Notes: generated from the sequence alone by a model not told the origin. DNA of 14,728 nucleotides from Thermoleophilaceae bacterium (GCA_013813135.1 JACCSF010000098.1:1-14728); one strand, 5' to 3'; shown: positions 8,087 through 14,348, counted from the stretch's first letter. Translations and numbers: made by a program.

Positions 8087-9276
8087 GCCGCCGCGTCGGC
8101 CCCGGAGGGGACCTCTTCGGGGTCGCGGTGCAGGGTGTGCGCGAGCATCTCGATCGAGAGCACGCCGACGACCTCGCCGCGCTCGTTGACCACGGGGCCG
8201 TACTGCGCCTCCTCGGCGAGCAGGTCGGAGAGGGCGTCGCGCAGCACGTCCTCCAGTTCGAGCACCGGGTTGGCCTTCGACCTGAGCTCCTCGGTCACGC
8301 GCTCGCCCAGCAGGGCCCGCTCCGACAGCCAGCCGATCGGCCGGCCGTTGTCGTCAATCAAGAGCGGGTAGGGGACCTCGCTGTCCGCGCCCTTCGCGCG
8401 CACCTCGGCAACCGGCTCACCGACGCGCACCAGCGGCGCCCTCCACAGGTCCACGTCGCGCACGCGCTGGAGCGCGAGCCGCTTCAGCGCACGATCGGAG
8501 CCGACGAAGTCCTCTACGAAGGGATTCGCGGGATACATCAGCAGCTCGGCGGGCGGCGCGTACTGGGCCAGCTTGCCTCCCCGCCGCATGATCGCGATGC
8601 GGTCGCCCATCTTGATCGCCTCGTCGATGTCGTGGGTGACGAACACGATTGTCTTGCGGATCTCGCGCTGGAGGCGCAGGAACTCGTTCTGCAGGCGCTC
8701 GCGGTTGATCGGGTCGATCGCTCCGAAGGGCTCGTCCATCAGCATCAGCGGCGGGTCCACGGCCAGCGCGCGGGCCACGCCGACGCGCTGGCGCTGCCCG
8801 CCCGAGAGCTGAGCCGGGAAGCGGTCGCGCGTCTCGTGCGCGTCGAGGCCGACGAGCTCGAGCAGCTCGTCCACCCGCGCCTCGATCCGGTCCTTTGACC
8901 AGCCCAGCAGGCGCGGCACCGTCGCGATGTTGCCGGCAACGCTCAGGTGCGGGAACAGGCCGATCTGCTGGATGGCGTAGCCGATGTCGCGGCGCAGCTC
9001 AGCCGGCTTGCGTTCCTTGACGCTGCGGCCGTCGAGCAGGATGTCGCCCTCGGTGATGTCGATCATCCGGTTGACCATCCGCATCGCGGTGGTCTTGCCG
9101 CAGCCGGAGGGCCCGACCAGGACGCAGATCTCTCCTGAGGGGACCTCGAGCGAGAGCGCATCCACGGCCGGCTCGGTCTGACCCGGGTACCGCTTCGTGG
9201 CCTGGCGAAACGCGAGAGTGGCTGCGGCGGGGCGTGGCGACGGCCCCGGAGGCTGGGCGGATTCAGAACTGTGCAC
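8083..9276 (-). CDS. opuCA: Osmoprotectant ABC transporter ATP-binding protein with C-terminal CBS domains
   Basis: This 397-aa cytoplasmic ATPase powers the betaine-type importer. Motifs in order are Walker A GPSGCGKT (55-62), Q-loop Gln104, signature LSGGQ (157-161), Walker B LMLMDEP (177-183) and the switch His215 in VTHD. From about residue 280 there are two CBS-like units (PLLIDDNGRPIGWLSE and YGPVVNERGEVVGVLS). In OpuA/OpuC relatives these sense ionic strength or a cyclic dinucleotide and gate transport. The GTG at 9276 is used because no better in-frame start precedes the conserved LAFRQATKRYPG. The first 20 residues are a Pro/Ser/Ala-rich tail, and there is no Shine-Dalgarno. It is the first gene of the four-gene operon and is followed by the permease with a 4-nt overlap. 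Osmotic control via the CBS domains is known for the family and inferred here. Confidence 0.93.
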   Translation of the reverse strand: MHSSESAQPPGPSPRPAAATLAFRQATKRYPGQTEPAVDALSLEVPSGEICVLVGPSGCGKTTAMRMVNRMIDITEGDILLDGRSVKERKPAELRRDIGYAIQQIGLFPHLSVAGNIATVPRLLGWSKDRIEARVDELLELVGLDAHETRDRFPAQLSGGQRQRVGVARALAVDPPLMLMDEPFGAIDPINRERLQNEFLRLQREIRKTIVFVTHDIDEAIKMGDRIAIMRRGGKLAQYAPPAELLMYPANPFVEDFVGSDRALKRLALQRVRDVDLWRAPLVRVGEPVAEVRAKGADSEVPYPLLIDDNGRPIGWLSERALLGERVTEELRSKANPVLELEDVLRDALSDLLAEEAQYGPVVNERGEVVGVLSIEMLAHTLHRDPEEVPSGADAAA

Positions 9277-9310
9277 GGGCGGGGCTTCCCGGAGGAAGCT
9301 CGCAATGCTA
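9277..9310 (-). promoter_or_regulatory. Candidate promoter/leader of the osmoprotectant operon
   Basis: On the - strand TAGCAT (9310-9305) fits TAnnnT and overlaps the stop codon of the upstream small gene. A short leader would follow, containing the small inverted repeat CTTCC-TCCG-GGAAG (9298-9285) just before the GTG at 9276. The hairpin could affect initiation or be a weak terminator. No convincing -35 was found. Confidence 0.3.
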
Positions 9311-9688
9311 CCCGGGCGGAGGTGCGGCCTCGCGCCGAGTTCGCCAAGCCTTAATGTCGGCGTCGGCGAGACGCTCGAGCTCGCGCCTCAGATCCTCACG
9401 GATCTCGTGCACCTCGGCGTCGCCCAGCTCGGGGTCGGCCTCCGCGGTCTCGACCAGCGCCGCCGCGAGCGTCTCGTTGGCGGCGAACAGGTCCGCCTCT
9501 GCACGGGCGCGGTCGGGCGCCCCGCGCAGCGCGAACGCCTGCGTCTTGAGGTCCTCGGCCAGCGACTCGATGCGCCGGCGGTCGCCCTCCGGCAGCAGAC
9601 GCCAGCGCGTGTAGAGCGAGCGCGCCACCCGGATCCCAATCGCGGTGGTGGCCGCTGCACCGCCGATCACGAGCTTCGCCGAGGGCAT
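9308..9688 (-). CDS. Small single-membrane-segment protein of unknown function
   Basis: I do not recognise this 126-aa protein. From the ATG at 9688 it has a short MPSAK start, a weakly hydrophobic Gly/Ala segment (LVIGGAAATTAIGI) that could span or touch the membrane, a basic RVARSLYTRWR stretch, then a long charged helical region rich in Glu, Arg, Ala and Leu, probably coiled or helical-bundle, ending in EAAPPPG. An upstream ATG at 9754 would add 22 basic residues ahead of the hydrophobic segment; I prefer 9688 because the hydrophobic segment then sits at the N-terminus. Coding character is supported by regular GC-rich third positions and charge pattern, not by a named family. It lies 102 bp after the flavin oxidoreductase gene, behind a hairpin, and 31 bp before the opu ATPase gene, so it could be read together with the transporter. 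Confidence 0.55.
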   Translation of the reverse strand: MPSAKLVIGGAAATTAIGIRVARSLYTRWRLLPEGDRRRIESLAEDLKTQAFALRGAPDRARAEADLFAANETLAAALVETAEADPELGDAEVHEIREDLRRELERLADADIKAWRTRREAAPPPG

Positions 9689-9767
9689 GCGGGAGTCATC
9701 GTTGCGCTCGGGGTGGACGGAACCGCCGAAGCGCCGAACCGCCGCGGCCGCCATGAGTCAGCGGGGG

Positions 9768-9787
9768 TCCGGGGCGTGAGCCCCGAA
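9768..9787 (-). terminator. Hairpin after the LLM-class oxidoreductase gene
   Basis: On the - strand TTCGGGGC-TCAC-GCCCCGGA forms an 8-bp stem (one G-U pair) with a 4-nt loop, starting 3 nt past the TAG at 9791-9793. Position and stability fit an intrinsic-type terminator, without a T-tract. It separates this gene from the downstream small protein. Confidence 0.5.
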
Positions 9788-9790
9788 TGC

Positions 9791-10651
9791 CTAAAGCACG
9801 ACGGCGGCGAGCTTGTCCACCTGGTCGGGATCGGGGGAGGCTGGGAACAGGATCAGCTCGTCGCAGCCCTGCTCCTCGAAGACGCGCACGCGCTCCCTGA
9901 TCTGGTCCTCGCCCTTCGCAGTACCGGCCACGACCATCTCGGAGTACTCGGGGGCGAAGGAGTAGTAGTCGCCGATCGTGCGGCGCGTCTGCTCCTCGGC
10001 GTCGTCGTCCAGCGAGAAGTAGCTGAGCGCCAGCGCGCGCGGCTTGTCCTCGCGCCGGGCTTCGCGGAACGCCCCCTCCAGCTGCTCGCGAGCCGGGGCG
10101 AACCCCTCCGGCGGCCCGCCGCCCATGATCCACCCGTCGCCGTACTTCGCGGCCCGCCGGAAGGCCGCGTCCACGGAGCCGCCGAGGATGATCGAGGGCG
10201 GGTTGCCCGAGACATCCGGCCCGATGGCCCCCGCGTAGCCGCGCTCCTCGCCGGCCCAGATGCGCGTGATCTCGTCGAGCATCTCCTCGATGCGCTTGCC
10301 GCGGCCCTCCATCGAGACGCCGGCGGCCTCGAAGTCGTCGGGACGCCCGCCCACGGCGACCCCCAGGACCAGCCGGCCGTTGGACAGCTCGTGGACGGAA
10401 GCCGCCTGCTTGGCGACCAGCGCGGCGTTCTGGCGCGGGGGAAGCAGCGCGATGGCGGTGACCAGCCGAGCGCGCTCGGTGACCGCGGCCGCCGCGCCGA
10501 GCGCCACGAGCGGCTCGTAGTTCGGATAGACGAGCCGGTCGATCGTGCCGAGGCTGAAGAAGCCGGCGCCGTCGGCGCGCTTGGCCCACTCGACTACCTG
10601 CTCCCCGCTGGCGCCCGGGAGGGTGGTGGGCAGCCCGATTCCGATTTCCAT
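9791..10651 (-). CDS. LLM-class (luciferase-like) flavin- or F420-dependent oxidoreductase
   Basis: This 286-aa protein has the bacterial-luciferase-like TIM-barrel fold. Visible family features are the opening EIGIGLPTTLPG, the YEPLVALGAAAAVTERARL helix-strand, the LSNGRLVLGVAVGGRPDDFEAAG phosphate-binding region, SIILGGSVDAAFRRAAKYGDGW (the usual GG-x(7)-A-x-x-GDG pattern) and a closing GCDELILFPASP. Such enzymes use FMN or F420 for hydride transfer or monooxygenation; many in actinobacteria use F420, and the substrate here is unknown. The ATG at 10651 has a clear AAGGAG at 10663-10658, six bases away, the best ribosome site in the window. The divergent neighbour 30 bp away is a PPOX-type protein, also an F420-linked family, which supports F420 for both by association only. 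Confidence 0.88.
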   Translation of the reverse strand: MEIGIGLPTTLPGASGEQVVEWAKRADGAGFFSLGTIDRLVYPNYEPLVALGAAAAVTERARLVTAIALLPPRQNAALVAKQAASVHELSNGRLVLGVAVGGRPDDFEAAGVSMEGRGKRIEEMLDEITRIWAGEERGYAGAIGPDVSGNPPSIILGGSVDAAFRRAAKYGDGWIMGGGPPEGFAPAREQLEGAFREARREDKPRALALSYFSLDDDAEEQTRRTIGDYYSFAPEYSEMVVAGTAKGEDQIRERVRVFEEQGCDELILFPASPDPDQVDKLAAVVL

Positions 10652-10681
10652 TGCGGTCTCCTTCGTAAATAGAGTCGACCC
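10652..10681. promoter_or_regulatory. 30-bp divergent control region between two likely F420-linked genes
   Basis: Only 30 bp separate the two start codons. On the + strand TAGAGT (10670-10675) plus six bases leads straight to the GTG at 10682, the leaderless arrangement. On the - strand GACTCT (10676-10671) could serve as an overlapping -10 with a leader that includes AAGGAG (10663-10658). Any -35 contacts must lie inside the opposite coding sequence, so the two promoters would compete. Confidence 0.4.
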
Positions 10682-11095
10682 GTGACCCTAGAGGAGGTAC
10701 CCGCTTGGGCCCTGGAGATCCTCGTAGCCGGTCGTCTGGCGCATTTTGGGTTACTTGACGAGGAGGACCTGCCGCGGGTGCTGCCGGTGACCTTCGCGGT
10801 ATACGAGGGCGCGGTCTGGAGTGCGATCGACCAGAAACCGAAGCGCGCGGGCGAGCCCGCCCGGGTGCGCCGCCTGCGCCGCCGGCCCGAGGCCGCGCTG
10901 CTGGTGGACCGCTACGACGAGGACTGGTCGCGGCTGGCGTGGGTGGAGCTGCGCGGGCGCGTATCGGTGGAACCGCTCGGGCCCGCGCTCGAGGCGCTGA
11001 TCGCGAAGTACCCGCAGTACGCGGAGCAGCGCCCGCAGGGGCCGCTGCTGCGGCTCCAGCCCGAGCGATTCGCGTGCTGGCGGGCGCGCGCCTAG
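10682..11095 (+). CDS. PPOX-class (split-barrel) F420-dependent oxidoreductase-like protein
   Basis: This 137-aa protein has the pyridoxamine-oxidase-like split barrel seen in short actinobacterial F420-binding proteins. Signs are the strand AGRLAHFGLLDE, PRVLPVTFAVYEGAVWSAID, the basic KPKRAGEPARVRRLRRRPE stretch expected to hold cofactor phosphates, ALLVDRYDEDWSRLAWVELRGRV and a short C-terminal RLQPERFACWRA. It resembles the TIGR03668-type subgroup; the substrate is unknown, and FMN or heme in place of F420 cannot be excluded. The GTG at 10682 keeps the N-terminal helix VPAWALEILVAGRL. A perfect GAGGAGGT lies inside the gene at 10691-10698, but no in-frame ATG or GTG follows it at a good distance, so I treat it as incidental and prefer a leaderless start. 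The gene is divergent from the flavin oxidoreductase gene. Confidence 0.82.
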   Translation: MTLEEVPAWALEILVAGRLAHFGLLDEEDLPRVLPVTFAVYEGAVWSAIDQKPKRAGEPARVRRLRRRPEAALLVDRYDEDWSRLAWVELRGRVSVEPLGPALEALIAKYPQYAEQRPQGPLLRLQPERFACWRARA

Positions 11096-11135
11096 TCGGG
11101 GGCGCTCACGCGTCGAAGGCTGCGCCCGCTCCCCA

Positions 11136-11141
11136 TAGACT
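11136..11141 (+). promoter_or_regulatory. Candidate -10 element upstream of the alcohol dehydrogenase gene
   Basis: TAGACT is followed by six bases (CGGCCC) and the ATG of a 27-codon ORF at 11148, the same spacing as TAGAGT-N6-GTG at 10670. It is the best promoter-like element between 11096 and the alcohol dehydrogenase gene at 11239. Confidence 0.45.
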
Positions 11142-11147
11142 CGGCCC

Positions 11148-11231
11148 ATGCCGACCTCGCCCGGACTTCCCCTCACCGGCGGATGTCGTTATCCGGAGCG
11201 TCTGCCCCGCGGAGCAAGACCGCCAGAGTGA
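11148..11231 (+). CDS. Possible 27-codon leader ORF ahead of the alcohol dehydrogenase gene
   Basis: An ATG placed as a leaderless start behind TAGACT opens a 27-codon frame that stops with TGA at 11229-11231, seven bases before the GTG of the alcohol dehydrogenase gene. The peptide is Pro/Arg/Gly-rich with no hydrophobic segment and no run of one amino acid that would suggest attenuation. It could be a leader whose translation couples ribosomes to the next gene, or merely a chance frame next to a true promoter. It occupies much of the otherwise gene-free stretch 11096-11238. Conservation is unknown, so the call is weak. Confidence 0.25.
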   Translation: MPTSPGLPLTGGCRYPERLPRGARPPE

Positions 11232-11238
11232 GCGCGGC

Positions 11239-12219
11239 GTGCGCGCGATGGTCCTCAACCGACCGGGCTTCCCGCTTGAGGCGGCCGACCTCCCCGACCC
11301 CGAGCCGGGGCCCGGGGAGCTGCTGCTCGAGGTCGCTGCCTGCGGGGTCTGCCGCACCGATCTGCACATCGTCGACGGTGAGCTGGACCGGCCGAACCTG
11401 CCGCTGGTGCTTGGTCACCAGATCGTCGCGCGCGTGGCCTCCGATGGCGAGCGCTTGCGCGCGGGGGAGCGCGTGGGGGTGCCGTGGCTCGGCTGGACGG
11501 ACGGGGTATGCCGCTACTGCCGCACGGGCCGGGAGAACCTCTGCGACCGCGCCAGCTTCACGGGATACGACCGCAACGGCGGCTACGCCGAGCTCGCCGT
11601 GGCCGACGAGCGCTTCTGCTTCCCGCTGCCCGACGGCTACCCGGATCTCCAGGCCGCGCCGCTGTTGTGCGCCGGCCTGATCGGCTACCGGGCGCTCAAG
11701 CTGGTGGGCGACGGGGAGCGGCTCGGCATCTACGGCTTCGGTGCGGCGGCCCACATCATCTGCCAGGTGGCTCGCCACGAGGGCCGGCGCGTGTTCGCCT
11801 TCACGCGCGCCGACGACACGGCGGCTCAGGCCTTCGCGCTCGAGCTGGGCGCCGAGTGGGCGGGCGACGCGCTCGGCCCCGCGCCAGAGGAGCTCGACGC
11901 CGCGCTCATCTTCGCGCCGGCCGGCGAGCTCGTGCCCGCCGCGGTGCGGGCGATGGCCAAGGGCGGGACGGTGGTCTGCGCGGGCATCCACATGAGCGAC
12001 ATCCCCAGCTTTCCGTACGACCTGCTCTGGGGCGAGCGCGTGCTGCGCTCGGTGGCCAACCTCACCCGCGCGGACGCCGAGCAGTTCCTCGCGCTCGCGC
12101 CTCAGGTCCCGGTGCGGACCGAGGTCGAGATGCACCCGCTGGAGCGGGCCGGCGAGGCGCTCGAGCGCCTGCGCACAGGGGCGGTGCGCGGCGCGGCCGT
12201 GGTCGTGCCCGCAGCGTGA
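11239..12219 (+). CDS. Zinc-dependent alcohol dehydrogenase (MDR superfamily, TIGR02822-like)
   Basis: This 326-aa medium-chain dehydrogenase oxidises an alcohol or reduces an aldehyde with NAD(P). Catalytic-zinc residues are Cys38 in CGVCRTDLH, His60 in GHQ (Gln61 replaces the common Glu) and Cys144 in PLLCAG. The structural-zinc loop is DGVCRYCRTGRENLC (88-102), where Asp88 stands in for the usual first Cys beside Cys91, 94 and 102. The nucleotide-binding turn is GIYGFGAAAH (163-172). The sequence style (YGFGAAAHIICQVARH, VFAFTR) fits the subgroup named zinc-binding alcohol dehydrogenase family, TIGR02822. I start at GTG 11239 because it yields MRAMVLNRPG, the normal family N-terminus; ATG 11248 would drop three residues, and a longer frame reaching back over the preceding gene is not credible. 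The substrate is unknown. Confidence 0.9.
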   Translation: MRAMVLNRPGFPLEAADLPDPEPGPGELLLEVAACGVCRTDLHIVDGELDRPNLPLVLGHQIVARVASDGERLRAGERVGVPWLGWTDGVCRYCRTGRENLCDRASFTGYDRNGGYAELAVADERFCFPLPDGYPDLQAAPLLCAGLIGYRALKLVGDGERLGIYGFGAAAHIICQVARHEGRRVFAFTRADDTAAQAFALELGAEWAGDALGPAPEELDAALIFAPAGELVPAAVRAMAKGGTVVCAGIHMSDIPSFPYDLLWGERVLRSVANLTRADAEQFLALAPQVPVRTEVEMHPLERAGEALERLRTGAVRGAAVVVPAA

Positions 12220-12263
12220 AGCACCTCACAGAGCGGCCGTGCGCGGCGCGGGATGCTGGCGGT

Positions 12264-12458
12264 ATGGAGATCGTGATTTTTTGCATCATCATGCTGGCCG
12301 GCGTGGTCTATGGCTACTTCACCGTGAGCGGCAGCGGGATCGCTGAGACGCCCTACGGGAAGATCTACGGCGGTGCTCCCGGTGCCAACGGCCGCGCCAG
12401 CGCCTCCGGCCGGGACGAGCGCGTCTCGATCAGCAACTGGACGCGCGGCACCCGCTAG
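12264..12458 (+). CDS. Small membrane-anchored protein, 64 aa, unknown function
   Basis: The ATG at 12264 opens a 64-codon frame ending in TAG at 12456-12458. The product has an N-terminal hydrophobic helix (IVIFCIIMLAGVVYGYF, residues 3-19) and a short soluble tail rich in Gly, Ser and Arg with PYGKIYGGAPGANG in the middle and SISNWTRGTR at the end. It should be a single-pass protein; which side the tail faces is open. GATGCT six bases before the ATG matches the leaderless -10 geometry in positions 2 and 6. It lies 44 bp after the alcohol dehydrogenase gene and 30 bp before the methyltransferase gene, all on the + strand. A clear TM helix plus a structured tail in a frame matching neither neighbour makes a real gene likely. 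I know no named family. Confidence 0.65.
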   Translation: MEIVIFCIIMLAGVVYGYFTVSGSGIAETPYGKIYGGAPGANGRASASGRDERVSISNWTRGTR

Positions 12459-12472
12459 GCCGTAGCCGCTCC

Positions 12473-12478
12473 TACACT
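12473..12478 (+). promoter_or_regulatory. Candidate -10 element of the methyltransferase gene
   Basis: TACACT lies 10 bases before the ATG at 12489, identical to the hexamer before korA at 548. A start of transcription around 12485 would leave a leader of only a few bases. No Shine-Dalgarno is present. Confidence 0.4.
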
Positions 12479-12488
12479 GGCGGGCCGA

Positions 12489-13151
12489 ATGCCCCGCCTC
12501 CTTCGCGCGCTTCGTACGCGGCTCGCCTCGGCGCGGCGAGCAGGCAGTCGGCTCTTCGAGCGCGCGCTCGGCATCGACACAGCCGGCATCGTCGAGCTGG
12601 CGCAGCTCGACGCCGAGGGCTTCGAGCGCGAGGGCTACGAGGGGTCCGGCTGGCTCGACCTGCGCCGCATGTTGCGCCCCGGCGAGGTGAAGCCGGACGA
12701 CGTGTTCCTCGACCTCGGCTCGGGGAAGGGCCGTGTGCTGATGCTCGCCGCCCGCTACCCGTTCGCCAGGGTGATCGGGGTGGAGCTCTCCGAGCGGCTC
12801 AACGCGATCGCGCGGCGCAACCTCGAGGCCGGCCGGCGCCGGCGACGCTGCAAGCAGGTGGAGCTGATCACCTCGGACGTGCTCGACTACGAGATCCCCG
12901 ACGACGCGACGGTCGTCTACATGTACAACCCCTTCCGTGGCGCGACCTTCCAGGTCGTCATCGCGAAGCTGATCGCGTCTGTGGACCGCCGTCCGCGCAC
13001 GGTGCGGCTGATCTACCTCAACCCAAAGGAGCACGACCGCCTGAAGGCAACGGGCCGCTTCAGGCTGGAGCGCAAGGCGGGCCGGCTGCGTCTGCGCCGC
13101 AGCGAGGCGGCGCGCTCGTACATCAGGCTCTACGCGCTCGAGGCGCGCTAG
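12489..13151 (+). CDS. Class I SAM-dependent methyltransferase
   Basis: This 220-aa protein has the Rossmann-type SAM domain. Motif I is DLGSGKGRV (75-83), followed by the acidic residue at the end of strand 2 in GVELSERLNAIARRN, then ITSDVLDYEIP, and YMYNPF (motif IV-like, Asn147-Pro148) before a helix and two C-terminal strands. The DLGSGKG form and the LDLRRMLRPGEVKPDDVFL lead-in place it near the small methyltransferases related to DOT1-like enzymes. The target (protein, small molecule or other) cannot be named. The N-terminal 25 residues are very basic (MPRLLRALRTRLASARRAG) and could bind membrane or nucleic acid. Its TAG at 13149-13151 shares bases with the end of the opposite-strand remnant, in a CTAG. 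Confidence 0.85.
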   Translation: MPRLLRALRTRLASARRAGSRLFERALGIDTAGIVELAQLDAEGFEREGYEGSGWLDLRRMLRPGEVKPDDVFLDLGSGKGRVLMLAARYPFARVIGVELSERLNAIARRNLEAGRRRRRCKQVELITSDVLDYEIPDDATVVYMYNPFRGATFQVVIAKLIASVDRRPRTVRLIYLNPKEHDRLKATGRFRLERKAGRLRLRRSEAARSYIRLYALEAR

Positions 13152-13535
13152 GCGGCGACCGGCAGCGCCTCGAGGCCGAGCCCGTCCCATGTGGCCAGGG
13201 CGGAGGCAAAGATGTGGTGGGCAGCCAATGGACCGTCGGACGCAGGCGCTCGCGGCCGGCCGCCCGCGACCAGTGAACGAGGCCCACGGGGTTGCGGTCG
13301 AAGGCGTGCACTCGCGTGCGCTCGCAGGAGCGATCGGTCCAGCTCAGCTTGAAGGAGTCCTCTGTGCCGAGCAGCTCCAGGCATGACGCCCCGCGCTCGA
13401 AGCAGTGCCGGAGCCGCTCGCGCAACAGCAGCGCCCCCGGCCCGAGCGCCCATACTGAGCAAGGGAGAGCGCGCTGGGCACCCCTCACCTATACACGCGG
13501 TCGCCGAGCCGCGCCACAAAGGCACCGTTCTCGCA
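13148..13535 (-). pseudogene. Decayed C-terminal fragment of a FemAB/BioF2-like GNAT acetyltransferase
   Basis: No single frame gives a whole protein, but pieces read like the second half of CelD/BioF2-type acetyltransferases. From about 13445 to 13245 one - strand frame gives GPGALLLRERLRHCFERGA, CLELLGTEDSFKLSWTD and RVHAFDRNPVGLVHWSRAAG, matching the family pattern PG-x-LL...G...DFL-x-G-x-x-x-YK-x-x-W. Just upstream a different frame reads GAFVARLGDRVYR and then meets TGA at about 13486, so at least one frameshift or stop separates the two parts. The N-terminal half, which should lie above 13536, is absent because the hydrolase gene ends there. After about 13240 no frame is convincing; one runs on to a TAG at 13150-13148. 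Boundaries are approximate. Confidence 0.6.
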
Positions 13536-14348
13536 CTAGGCCGCTCGGCGGAGGTTGCGCACTGTCGCCGTTTTCGAGGCCTGTCGGCGCGCCTCCGCCC
13601 GCCGGAAGCGCTCGAGCGCCTGAGCCACCGCGCGCCACGCCGCGGGGCTGACCGCCATGCCGCAGTGGCTGGCGCTGATCTCCACGTGGTCGTCGGCGGA
13701 CGGGTCGAGGCAGGCCTTCCAGTCCACCACCCCGTCGCTGCGCGAGTAGACGGCCACGAACCCCACCCCGGGCGTCAGTGGCGTGGAGAGGTCGGTCCAG
13801 AAGGAGGAGCAGCAGTCGCCGTCCAAGCAGGAGCGCTTGAACAGCCCCGGCGCCCCCAGCGATCCGAGCCGGCTGACGGCGTCCACCTGAAGCCGCACGA
13901 GCGGGTGAACGGCGAGCGGATTCACGTGCGGAGAGCCGAGCGTGACCAGGCCGCAGACCAGGTCGGGCCGGCGGACCGCCAGCACCTTCGCCATGCTGCC
14001 GCCGCGGCTCTGCCCGATCACGACCGCCCGCTGGCCCTGCTCGGCGACCATGCGATCGAGCCGCTGCTCGAGCCGCTCGTGCGCCGCGCCGGAGCAGCCG
14101 ACGTTGGCGCGCATGCCGGCCCTCGAGGGGCGGTAGCCGGCCCGCCGCAGCCAGTCGGCCATCGGCGCCAGCGAGCCGTCGCCGGCGAGAAAGCCCGGGA
14201 TCAGGAGGACCGGGCGGCCGCGGCCGTCGCCGAGTCCCTCACCGCGCCGGACGGGGTCTAGCAGCAGGGCGGCTGCCTCGAGCCCGAAACGAGCCTCCCG
14301 CCATAGCGGCGGACGCGAACTACGCGAGATCAGGGACGGTGCCTTCAT
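13536..14348 (-). CDS. Alpha/beta hydrolase (esterase/lipase-like)
   Basis: This 270-aa hydrolase shows the strand PVLLIPGFLAGDGSL (46-60) that carries the oxyanion region, the nucleophile elbow GQSRGG with Ser114, a likely acid Asp205 in YSRSDGVVDW and a likely catalytic His228 in SASHCGMAVSP, completing the triad in the usual order. It is Cys-rich for a cytoplasmic hydrolase (85, 132, 174, 179, 180, 213, 229), including a CLDGDCC cluster near the lid region. Disulphides would suggest export, yet the N-terminus has no classical signal peptide. The ATG at 14348 has no Shine-Dalgarno; TAGGTT (14366-14361) lies 12 bases ahead. The substrate is unknown: esterase, lipase or thioesterase are all possible. 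Downstream lies the acetyltransferase remnant. It is divergent from the oxidoreductase gene at 14432. Confidence 0.83.
   Translation of the reverse strand: MKAPSLISRSSRPPLWREARFGLEAAALLLDPVRRGEGLGDGRGRPVLLIPGFLAGDGSLAPMADWLRRAGYRPSRAGMRANVGCSGAAHERLEQRLDRMVAEQGQRAVVIGQSRGGSMAKVLAVRRPDLVCGLVTLGSPHVNPLAVHPLVRLQVDAVSRLGSLGAPGLFKRSCLDGDCCSSFWTDLSTPLTPGVGFVAVYSRSDGVVDWKACLDPSADDHVEISASHCGMAVSPAAWRAVAQALERFRRAEARRQASKTATVRNLRRAA

Noticed and set aside
9197..10672. 491-codon open frame on the + strand across the small protein and flavin oxidoreductase genes
   Set aside because: Composition is that of a reverse-strand shadow, and the - strand genes show clear family features and a ribosome site.
10939..11238. 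Upstream in-frame extension of the alcohol dehydrogenase, giving about 100 extra residues
   Set aside because: It would overlap the PPOX gene by over 150 bases, is low-complexity, and the family N-terminus begins exactly at GTG 11239.
13148..13525. 125-codon - strand frame as an intact gene
   Set aside because: Most of it is Arg/Ala-rich without motifs; recognisable acetyltransferase motifs are in the neighbouring frame, so a pseudogene fits better.
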